Positions 57,284-64,000 of a DNA stretch of 64,000 nt are shown here, piece after piece. The notes under the pieces were generated by a model that was given only the letters and a program-made list of their open reading frames with translations, made no database searches and had not been told where the DNA came from. Each line of letters starts with the position of its first letter. The stretch's first letter is position 1. A program made the position numbers and the translations under genes. The DNA comes from Pseudodonghicola xiamenensis DSM 18339. Lineage in GTDB: Bacteria; Pseudomonadota; Alphaproteobacteria; Rhodobacterales; Rhodobacteraceae. The DNA lies in contig NZ_AUBS01000006.1 of the NCBI RefSeq assembly GCF_000429365.1, positions 112,782-176,781 on the forward strand, given 5' to 3'.

Positions 57284-58723
57284 TCAGTAGGCGCGCCAGG
57301 CCCCGAAGCCGAACATCATGTAATCGCGCTGATAGACGTCGGCGACCAGCGCCTCGATCTCATCGTCGTAGATGTCGGAAAGCGGATAGGGCACATCCTG
57401 TGCCGCAGAGGTCGGCACAACCGAGACGTCACAACCGACCTGTCGTGCCAATGCCGGCAATGCGCTGGCCAGCTCTTCCTCTCGCAGGATCAGATCAGGC
57501 AGGGCAAACTCTCCAAACCCGGAGAAAACCTGCGCCTGGGAGCCCCAGGCGGCATCCACCCGCACGGGCGTCTGCCCGGCCAGATTCATCTTGAGAAATT
57601 CCAGAAACGCCACAAAGGCAGCGCGATGATCGGCCCGGCCATAGCTGGCATCGGGGGATTTCCTCGGGATCGGCAGTTTGAACTTCTTGCGCAGCAGATC
57701 GCGGATCTGGCGATAACTGCCTTTCCCCTCGTTCAATATCTTTTCGCAGAACACATGATGCGCCCGCGCCGCCGGGTGACGCAGCACGCTAAAGCTGCGG
57801 TGCCCCGGGTGCTGGCGCTTCCACTGGCGCAGATCCTTCTGCGTCATCTCAGATGCCAGATCCTCGACCGGGACCCCCTCCAGCATCGCGAGCCAGTCAA
57901 CCACCTCGGCCTCAGGCCCACCGCGCACCGGCAAATACAACAGCGGCACATCCCGCCCCGCCACATAGCTGGGCACCGCCGGCCCGCGGCGGGGTTCGAA
58001 ATTCGGTGTCCGGGTCAGATTGAACCGATCGAGACCCGAAAGCGCCTGCGCCATCTCCTCCGGGTTGTCGACCTTGTCGATCACCGCACCCGGGTTCTGC
58101 GGCTTCAACGACTGGTCAAGTTCCTCGAGCCGCGCCGTTGCCCCCAGCCAGTGCGCCAGGCCGTTCATCACGCCCAAATCCTGCAAGTCCTCGTAGGCAA
58201 CATAAAAGGCCGTCTGCCCGCTGGTCTGCAACCGGTTCAAAAGCTGCGCCTGAAAGGCCTGCAAGGAGGCGACATGCGCAGCGAATTCCTCCGCCTCGAA
58301 ATGCGCCTGCGCCTCTTTCCGGCGCTTCACATCGGTCAGCTTCCACTGGCCAGTGGCCTGGGCGATCTTCCACGACACATAGCTGTCCAGTGGGTTGCGC
58401 GTCAGCACGATCTTGGCACAGCGCGGATCCTCCAGCAGCGTGTCGAGCACGCGCGGATCGTGATCGTGGAAATAGCGGAACCCACCCAGCGCCCTTGGTG
58501 TCGCCCGTACGGCGGCCAGCAACCGGTCCGGGTCTGCATCGCGCTGCGCCTGGGTCACATCGAGGATCGCGTCACGATTGGGATAGCCGATGAAATGCGG
58601 ATTGAATGCCTCACCATGGCAGGCCACATCGTCAAGCGCGTTAAGGTTCACCTCAAGGAAATTCGACCCCGTGCGCATTTCCGCAAAGACGACAAAGTAA
58701 TCGAAGGCTTTCGTTGCAACCAT
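57284..58723 (-). CDS. sulfotransferase family protein, probably two-part
   Basis: A 479-residue protein. The N-terminal half (1-240) has the PAPS 5'-phosphosulfate region VVFAEMRTGSNFLEVNLN (about residue 12) and the 3'-phosphate region KIVLTRNPLDSYVSWKIA (about 103), as in NodH/Stf0 sulfotransferases. The C-terminal half (about 300-479) has a second, sulfotransferase-like segment SFSVLRHPAARAHHVFCEKIL and ends YQRDYMMFGFGAWRAY. No signal peptide. It probably sulfates a glycan made by the adjacent glycosyltransferases. Relatives are often labelled nodulation protein, which should not be read as symbiosis. Confidence 0.8.
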   Translation of the reverse strand: MVATKAFDYFVVFAEMRTGSNFLEVNLNALDDVACHGEAFNPHFIGYPNRDAILDVTQAQRDADPDRLLAAVRATPRALGGFRYFHDHDPRVLDTLLEDPRCAKIVLTRNPLDSYVSWKIAQATGQWKLTDVKRRKEAQAHFEAEEFAAHVASLQAFQAQLLNRLQTSGQTAFYVAYEDLQDLGVMNGLAHWLGATARLEELDQSLKPQNPGAVIDKVDNPEEMAQALSGLDRFNLTRTPNFEPRRGPAVPSYVAGRDVPLLYLPVRGGPEAEVVDWLAMLEGVPVEDLASEMTQKDLRQWKRQHPGHRSFSVLRHPAARAHHVFCEKILNEGKGSYRQIRDLLRKKFKLPIPRKSPDASYGRADHRAAFVAFLEFLKMNLAGQTPVRVDAAWGSQAQVFSGFGEFALPDLILREEELASALPALARQVGCDVSVVPTSAAQDVPYPLSDIYDDEIEALVADVYQRDYMMFGFGAWRAY

Positions 58724-58729
58724 CGCGGA

Positions 58730-60436
58730 TCACCGCACCAGATAGGGTTTGCGCGCGGGCTTCTTGGCGCCGACAGCCACTTGTTCCACCGGGAAATCCC
58801 CCATCAGATAGGGGTGCATCCCCTGGTTTTTCAGATTTTGCAGAAACTGGCCGAAACCGTCCAGCGCCACCATCCTCGGCGCTTCGGCAAGATGCTGGCG
58901 CATTATCGCCGGGCGAATTTCGTCAAGTATGCTTTGCAGCGGCTCCATCGGAGCCTCAATGAATTCCGCCATGTTCCAGACCCGCACCCGCGCCTTCACG
59001 TGAGTCGAGCGCAGGATATCCAGATGCTTGCTTTCGATCCGCTGCAACCGCGCAGCCTCTTTCCTCAGTTCGGCGAAATTTCGGTTTGACCGGAACAGCG
59101 GCACCGCCCAAGCCCCGGTTATGACCGAGATTTGTGCATTGGGATCGCGCGCCACGGTCCAGTTGATCTTTTGATTGTCTGCCGGACCGAACTGGAAACA
59201 CTGCCGTTCACCCCGCATGTTCCAGATCAGGCTGGTCAGAAATCCCTTGGGATCATAATCCCGCGTCGCCGCGCTGTCCGTCAGTGCGCCGTTTATCAAG
59301 GTCTGACCTCCGGCGAATTCCACCCGCTCCGGCGCGAACAGATGCCCATGCACCCGCGCGCCGCTGGATTTTGCCAACCAGCTTTCGAAATTGTCGAACA
59401 GTTCGGCAAACCCCTGGAACACCGAATAAGGGTGTGAGGTGATGCCGTTTTCCCAGCCGTGGTTCGGAAAGCGGCTTTGCATGTAAAGCCCCGGCCGCCC
59501 GTGCGTGCGCCGCTCCACCGCCTTGGCGAACAGGCGGTCTATCTTGCCCGGGTTCGGTTCAGTCCGCTTCATCGCCCCGGCGCTATCGGTCAGAAACGCC
59601 TGATACAACCGATCCGCCCGCGGCCAGATCTTGCGCGCGACAAAACAGTCCGACCGCCGCAAAAGCTGAAGATGGTCGTCATAGAAGATGTGCGGTTTGC
59701 CCTGAAAATCGAATTTGGACAGGGTCAGCGACCGGCTTTCAATATTGGTGGAATAGCGCCGCACCAGCGTCTGGAAAAAGCTTTCGTCCGGGATCCAGAC
59801 CCGACGGAAATACCGCTCATAGGTGCCGCGCTTCGGATCCTCCAGGATCGCGGACAGGGTCTGGCGGGTCAGGCACCACCATTGGCTACCCATATGCGGC
59901 ACCAGCCCTTCTGGGATACGTCGCTTCATCCCCAACCGGCGCTGCAACTCGACATAGCGGTCAAAAAGATACCGCTGCCGCTTCCAGGAGAACGGAAACC
60001 GCAGGGTAAAGCGTTCCTCGTCCAGCCCGCCCACAGTCCACGGCACATCGGCAGTGGTGGCACTTTCGATGAAATCGGTGCTCGACCTCAGCTCCAGATA
60101 GTCGATCAGCTCCTGCACCGGCCGCAACGGCAGACAGGCCCCAGAGGCAAGATAGACATGCCGCACCTCAGGAAACTGCGCCAGCATCAGCTCTGCTGCG
60201 GAAAGCGTCGCTGCGACGATCCCCCAACTGCCCCATTCGCACCGGTGGCGCCGGCTGAACAGAATCTGCGGATCGTCCGACAAAGACCGCGCGAAATCAC
60301 GATAGACCCGGCCAGAGACATTGCGATCCACATGTATCACCACCGGACAGCCCGCCGCCGTCCAATGCCGGGCCACCTGCTCCGCCCGGTGCAGCGCGGT
60401 ATGGACCAGCATGATGATACCGACGCTGCCCGTCAT
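58730..60436 (-). CDS. GT14-type (core-2/I-branching-like) glycosyltransferase with C-terminal extension
   Basis: A 568-residue protein. The first 300 residues resemble beta-1,6-N-acetylglucosaminyl/xylosyltransferases of GT14: IIMLVHTALHRAEQVARHW at the start, VVIHVDRNVSG, YLASGACLPLRPV, GSQWWCLTR and IPDESFFQTL. The last 260 residues are a separate conserved-looking region of unknown function (related proteins carry a DUF5927-type tail) with no recognised motif. No membrane segment is seen. It lies 6 bases upstream of the sulfotransferase and overlaps the next GT gene by 4 bases, so the three are one operon. Confidence 0.8.
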   Translation of the reverse strand: MTGSVGIIMLVHTALHRAEQVARHWTAAGCPVVIHVDRNVSGRVYRDFARSLSDDPQILFSRRHRCEWGSWGIVAATLSAAELMLAQFPEVRHVYLASGACLPLRPVQELIDYLELRSSTDFIESATTADVPWTVGGLDEERFTLRFPFSWKRQRYLFDRYVELQRRLGMKRRIPEGLVPHMGSQWWCLTRQTLSAILEDPKRGTYERYFRRVWIPDESFFQTLVRRYSTNIESRSLTLSKFDFQGKPHIFYDDHLQLLRRSDCFVARKIWPRADRLYQAFLTDSAGAMKRTEPNPGKIDRLFAKAVERRTHGRPGLYMQSRFPNHGWENGITSHPYSVFQGFAELFDNFESWLAKSSGARVHGHLFAPERVEFAGGQTLINGALTDSAATRDYDPKGFLTSLIWNMRGERQCFQFGPADNQKINWTVARDPNAQISVITGAWAVPLFRSNRNFAELRKEAARLQRIESKHLDILRSTHVKARVRVWNMAEFIEAPMEPLQSILDEIRPAIMRQHLAEAPRMVALDGFGQFLQNLKNQGMHPYLMGDFPVEQVAVGAKKPARKPYLVR

Positions 60437-61443
60437 GCCCAGTTGCCCTTGGACATCAGCCCCAGAATCTCAAGCTGGCGCCAGTTGATGTATTTCTCCG
60501 ACCATTTGCACCACAGCTCGGGATCATCCTTCAGGCTCTCCGCATAGGCGCGATATTCGACCGAGGCAGAATAATGCTGCCCGCGCTCCAGCTCCTCCGC
60601 GGCCTTGGCCGAAAAGGTATCAAGGAACTTGGCATGCAGCAGAACGCCGCTGGCCTTCTCTCCGCCCCATTCATCGTAGACCTGATTGAGCCCGCGCGGC
60701 AGCAGCATATGGGTCGAGCTGACATAGGTATATTTACGATCCCATTTCACCAGCGGAATCTTGTTCAGCGCCGGTGCCTTTTCGGGAGCATCGGGAAAGA
60801 ACACCCGGCTGCGCGGCCCGCCCTGAATCCACAGGTTGCCATAGCGCTTGTTCTTGCGCAGCGTGTAATTCCCGCTGTCGAACCAGCGTGCGATCTCGAT
60901 CGGGTCCTGACCTTCGCGATAGGGCTGCGCATCAAGCCGCCCCTTTGGATACATATCCAGAAGCATCGCCGAGAACGACTTGATCGACGAGGCATCAAGC
61001 CAGTCGGTCAGGGCCCGCAGCGGACGGGTGTCGCAAAACGGATAGATCAGGAATTCATCCGGGTCGACCACCAGGCACCAATGGCCGTGGCCATAACGAC
61101 GCTGCAACCAATTCAGCCAATCCACCCCGAAGCGGGACCGCTTGTAACTTTCCCCCGTGGCCCAAAGCGATACATCGGCCTGTTCCCTAAGATAATCAGC
61201 CGATCCATCATTGCTGCCATTGTCCACGATCAGGAAATGATTGACCCCGAGGTCCCGGTAGTAATCCAGGAAGTAAGGCAGCCGGACACGTTCGTTTCGC
61301 AGGGTCGAATAAAGCAGGATATCGTCAGGTCGGATCGCCCGGGTACGATTGGCCACCGCTGAAAGATCGCGACGCTTGCGGAACGCACGAATGCGCCAAC
61401 GCTGCCGCTGCAATCTGAGGCGGTATGACTGCCATACGCCCAA
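60433..61443 (-). CDS. family 2-type glycosyltransferase
   Basis: A 336-residue glycosyltransferase. After a basic N-terminus comes LLYSTLRNERVRLPYFLDYYRDLGVNHFLIVDNGSNDGS, then a DxD-type metal site in CLVVDPDEFLIYP (about residue 128). This pattern matches the Glyco_tranf_2_4 group (often called GT2 or GT92-like). The sugar and acceptor are unknown. It overlaps the GT14-type gene by 4 bases. Confidence 0.84.
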   Translation of the reverse strand: MGVWQSYRLRLQRQRWRIRAFRKRRDLSAVANRTRAIRPDDILLYSTLRNERVRLPYFLDYYRDLGVNHFLIVDNGSNDGSADYLREQADVSLWATGESYKRSRFGVDWLNWLQRRYGHGHWCLVVDPDEFLIYPFCDTRPLRALTDWLDASSIKSFSAMLLDMYPKGRLDAQPYREGQDPIEIARWFDSGNYTLRKNKRYGNLWIQGGPRSRVFFPDAPEKAPALNKIPLVKWDRKYTYVSSTHMLLPRGLNQVYDEWGGEKASGVLLHAKFLDTFSAKAAEELERGQHYSASVEYRAYAESLKDDPELWCKWSEKYINWRQLEILGLMSKGNWA

Positions 61444-61490
61444 TTCGAACCCTTTTCACATCTACCACAGACCTCTCCCGCCTCGGCCTA

Positions 61491-62750
61491 TCAGGTTAAC
61501 CTTAAGACGAGGTTGAAGTGATCCTCCCATAGGGGGGGTGTAAAATCTGCTACTCTTACCGCCTCCTGTTGCGCCAGCCGGCCGGTTTCAAGGCTCTTGA
61601 TAGCGCTTAGCCATTGATACCGATCAGTTTCTTTCGCGTAAACCGGAATGTTGCCCAGCACTTCGCGAATTGCCGGCAAATCGGTCGAGATCACCGGAAC
61701 CCCCAGCGCCGTTGCCTCCACCGGCGGCAGCCCATAACCTTCGGCCCGGCTTGGAAACAGCAACCCCCTCGCCTGCTGCAGCACGGCCGCAACCTGGGCA
61801 TCGTCCAAGCCGGAAAGCTCGCGGACCGGCCCCCCCGGCGGCAGCGCATCAAGCCGAGCAAAGACCGCCTCGTTGTTCCAACCGCGCGCGCCGCAGATCA
61901 GCAGGCCCGGCGCGTCCTCTCCCATCTCTTCCCAAAGATCGAGCAGGAAATCATGCCCTTTGCGTGGCTCAATCGTGCCAATCGCGACGAAATAGGGCCG
62001 CGTCGGGTCGATACCGGCCGGCAGATCGCCGGGATCGGGCAGCTCCACCCCCAGATGCGCAACCACAGCGGGCGGCAACAATCCCCAGGCCCGCATATGA
62101 TGCTCCACCCGCGCCCGGGTATCGGCGGAATTGTAGATCACCAGATCCGCATGCGCCCGCACCCGCTGCAGCTTGGCCGCGAATTCCTCGGCCAAGCCGG
62201 GGCGCTGATACTGCGGGAAGTCCAACGGGATCGCGTCATGGATCAGCACCGCGATGCGCCCGGCGCCCCCCTGCCGCACCCCGCGCAGGGTCATCGCCGT
62301 CAGATCGCTGTGCCCGACGTTGAGATAGCCGAAGCCATCCGGCAGATGTCGCCTCAGCATCCGCGCCAGATGTCGCGGTCGGGCCCGGGCCCGGGCCAGG
62401 GCAAAGCGGCGCAGGTCGCTTTCCGCCCGCCGCAGCATTTCGGCCCTCACGGTGAACCGCGCCAGAAGGTCGGATCGGCCCCAATCCTCCGCCCCCTGCA
62501 AACGGGCTGCAATCTGCATCACCCCATCGGGCCCCAGCAGCACATAGCCCAGGGTGGTCCGGACCAAAGCAAAAAGCGGCACGCTCTCATGCGAGAGGTG
62601 CCGCAAATAGGCCAATTCCACCCGGTCGACCCCGGTGGGACGCCGCCCCGCCCGACGGATCAGGCGGGTCAGATCCAGCAGGCGCGCCGGAACGGGCGCC
62701 AGTGGAATGCTATTTTTCGTAGTGTCCAGTTTGGTGCCATCTCCAGGCAT
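61491..62750 (-). CDS. GT4-type glycosyltransferase
   Basis: A 419-residue GT-B fold enzyme. The N-terminal half has TGVDRVELAYLRHL and VLIHDAIPLDFPQY; the C-terminal half has FVAIGTIEPRKGHDFLLDLW and the nucleotide-sugar E-x7-E motif PSRAEGYGLPPVEATALGVPVI. It resembles mannosyl- or glucosyltransferases of capsule clusters. The ATG at 62750 makes a 41-base overlap with galE, rather long, so a later start cannot be excluded. A 47-base gap precedes the GT2-type gene. Confidence 0.87.
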   Translation of the reverse strand: MPGDGTKLDTTKNSIPLAPVPARLLDLTRLIRRAGRRPTGVDRVELAYLRHLSHESVPLFALVRTTLGYVLLGPDGVMQIAARLQGAEDWGRSDLLARFTVRAEMLRRAESDLRRFALARARARPRHLARMLRRHLPDGFGYLNVGHSDLTAMTLRGVRQGGAGRIAVLIHDAIPLDFPQYQRPGLAEEFAAKLQRVRAHADLVIYNSADTRARVEHHMRAWGLLPPAVVAHLGVELPDPGDLPAGIDPTRPYFVAIGTIEPRKGHDFLLDLWEEMGEDAPGLLICGARGWNNEAVFARLDALPPGGPVRELSGLDDAQVAAVLQQARGLLFPSRAEGYGLPPVEATALGVPVISTDLPAIREVLGNIPVYAKETDRYQWLSAIKSLETGRLAQQEAVRVADFTPPLWEDHFNLVLRLT

Positions 62751-63693
62751 CGGCGATCATCTGATCCATCTTAGACCGATCCGGGCTCCAGCCCAACTCT
62801 TTCTCGGCCCGGACCGAACCGGAGACCAGCTTGGTCGCATCCCCACCGCGCCGCGGCCCTTCGGAATAGGGCACCTCGCGGTTGGTCACCGCCCGAGAGG
62901 CGTCGATCACCTCGCGCACAGAAAACCCCGAACCGGTGCCCAGATTGAAGACGCGGCTTTCCTTGCCTTCTTCCAGCCATTTCAGCCCAAGCACATGGGC
63001 GTCGACCAGATCGCAGACATGGACATAATCGCGGATGCAGGTGCCGTCCGGCGTGTCGTAATCGGTGCCATAGATGGTCAGCGCCGGCCGCTTGCCGTCG
63101 ATCGCCTCCAGCATCACCGGGATCAGATGGGTCTCGGGCCGGTGGTGTTCGCCCACTTCCGCCTCGGGATCGGCGCCGGCGACGTTGAAATAGCGGAAGA
63201 TCACCGCATTCAGCCCATAGGCAGCCCCGAAATCCCTCAGGATATTTTCCACCGCGCGCTTCGAGGCACCATAGGCGTTCAGCGGCTCTTGCGGGGTATT
63301 TTCGTCCAGTACCACATTGTCATGTTCGCCATAGGTGGCGCAGGTCGAGGAGAAGACGAAATTCAGGCAACCTGCGGCGCAGGCGGCCTCGATCAGCGTC
63401 AGCGATCCGCAGACATTGTTGCGCCAGTAGCGGCCCGGTTCGCTCATCGCCTCGCCGACCTGGCTGAGGGCGGCGAAATGCATCACCGCTGCCGGTTTAT
63501 ATTTGGCGAAAACCTCGTCCAGCCGGGCCCGATCCGACAGATCGCCCCGCTCGAACGGGCCGAACTTCACCGCATCCTCCCAACCGGTCACCAGGTTGTC
63601 ATAGGTGACAGGCGTATAGCCCGCCTGTTTCAATGCCTTGCACGCGTGCGAGCCGATATAGCCCGCGCCGCCGGTTACCAGAATGTTGGTCAC
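62710..63693 (-). CDS. galE: UDP-glucose 4-epimerase
   Basis: A 327-residue short-chain dehydrogenase-type epimerase. The NAD motif is GGAGYIGSH (residues 8-16), FSSTCATYG carries the catalytic Ser/Thr, the active-site YGASK has Tyr-x3-Lys, and FRYFNVAGAD and IRDYVHVCDL are typical. It interconverts UDP-glucose and UDP-galactose (possibly also the N-acetyl forms) for glycan synthesis. It is next to galU and the glycosyltransferases, in the same direction. Confidence 0.95.
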   Translation of the reverse strand: MTNILVTGGAGYIGSHACKALKQAGYTPVTYDNLVTGWEDAVKFGPFERGDLSDRARLDEVFAKYKPAAVMHFAALSQVGEAMSEPGRYWRNNVCGSLTLIEAACAAGCLNFVFSSTCATYGEHDNVVLDENTPQEPLNAYGASKRAVENILRDFGAAYGLNAVIFRYFNVAGADPEAEVGEHHRPETHLIPVMLEAIDGKRPALTIYGTDYDTPDGTCIRDYVHVCDLVDAHVLGLKWLEEGKESRVFNLGTGSGFSVREVIDASRAVTNREVPYSEGPRRGGDATKLVSGSVRAEKELGWSPDRSKMDQMIADAWRWHQTGHYEK

Positions 63694-63740
63694 GTTCTGC
63701 CCTCGTGTCCTGTGTCTGTCCCAATACTGTCTTGCGCAGC

Positions 63741-64000
63741 CTATTGCGCGGCCTTGTCGAGATGGACGATCTCGGTCAGGAACTGGTGCAGCTCGTCGCG
63801 CAGGTCGTCACGGGCCAGTGCGAAGGCCACGGTGGCCTGCAGGAAGCCGGCTTTCGAGCCGCAATCATAGCGCTGGCCGCGGAAACGGTAGCCATGCACC
63901 GGCACGCCCGCCTCGATATCCTCGGCGATCGCGTCGGTGAGCTGGATTTCCCCGCCCGATCCCGTTCGCATCTTGTTGAGGTTCTTCAGCACCGAGGGCG
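63741..64000 (-). CDS. galU: C-terminal part of UTP-glucose-1-phosphate uridylyltransferase (5' end outside window)
   Basis: The frame runs off the window edge. The visible 86 residues include GSGGEIQLTDAI and GYRFRGQRYDCGSKAGFLQATVAFAL, both diagnostic of the GalU C-terminal region. It supplies UDP-glucose to GalE and the glycosyltransferases downstream. The gap to galE is 47 bases. Confidence 0.92.
   Translation of the reverse strand, partial: PSVLKNLNKMRTGSGGEIQLTDAIAEDIEAGVPVHGYRFRGQRYDCGSKAGFLQATVAFALARDDLRDELHQFLTEIVHLDKAAQ

Overview
The window comes from the chromosome of an alphaproteobacterium, most likely a Rhodobacteraceae (Roseobacter-group) member. The evidence is high GC and dense, translationally coupled operons with frequent GTG and TTG starts. 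Several gene orders are typical of that family: pmbA-cysQ-DUF4170-waaA-lpxK, petABC, kdsD-lptCAB-hpf-ptsN, and a type-II-like ribH behind an FMN riboswitch. The species cannot be named from the sequence. No rRNA, CRISPR array, prophage or plasmid replication module was seen.

Layout. 0-5.1 kb (+): tail of a DUF2125-like gene, pmbA, a CysQ-type phosphatase, DUF4170, and the lipid A genes waaA and lpxK. 5.2-13.6 kb (-): replication block dnaA-dnaN-recF-(VOC, LysE)-gyrB, with rpsT behind a 0.54 kb non-coding gap that may hold an origin. 13.8-21.1 kb: enoyl-CoA hydratase, mutM, ubiE-ubiB, a LysE exporter, a thiolase and an agmatinase-family hydrolase. 21.1-22.9 kb: a decayed patch with a frameshifted, 5'-truncated kdgD and the tail of an IS110-type transposase, next to two tandem tRNA-Lys genes. 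23.3-26 kb: dapF, mtaB and a CPT-like kinase. 26.2-29 kb (-): cytochrome bc1 genes petABC. 29-31.2 kb: a GST, a PaiB-like protein, an FMN riboswitch and ribH. 31.6-35 kb (-): thiBPQ behind a TPP riboswitch. 35.2-43.4 kb: aroC-HD-AEC transporter, matB, an EamA transporter, cobO and phoD. 43.8-51.5 kb: a polyamine locus (class III aminotransferase, GntR regulator, potFGHI, PuuB-like oxidase). 51.4-57.3 kb: a phosphotransferase, rnd, kdsD-lptC-lptA-lptB, hpf and ptsN. 57.3-64 kb (-): a surface-glycan cluster (two-part sulfotransferase, three glycosyltransferases, galE, galU).

How the genes work together. waaA, lpxK, kdsD and lptCAB supply Kdo-lipid A synthesis and LPS export. The 57-64 kb cluster probably makes and modifies an exported glycan from UDP-sugars supplied by GalU and GalE. 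The polyamine locus joins uptake (PotFGHI) to catabolism (aminotransferase, PuuB-like oxidase) beside a divergent GntR regulator, and a shared TGATCAAAT motif suggests a common operator. Two riboswitches tie riboflavin synthesis and thiamine uptake to their end products.

The most notable non-coding observation is a dispersed element: GC hairpin(s), then a TATTT core, then an AGAAGAAG/AGAAAAAG tail. It occurs eight times, and in seven cases it is directly 3' of a stop codon in the sense orientation. It looks like a lineage-specific 3'-end module. Other points: DapF has Ser in place of the second catalytic Cys, a terminator separates potF from potG, and a GGTCAC-N6-GTGACC operator-like palindrome lies upstream of petABC.
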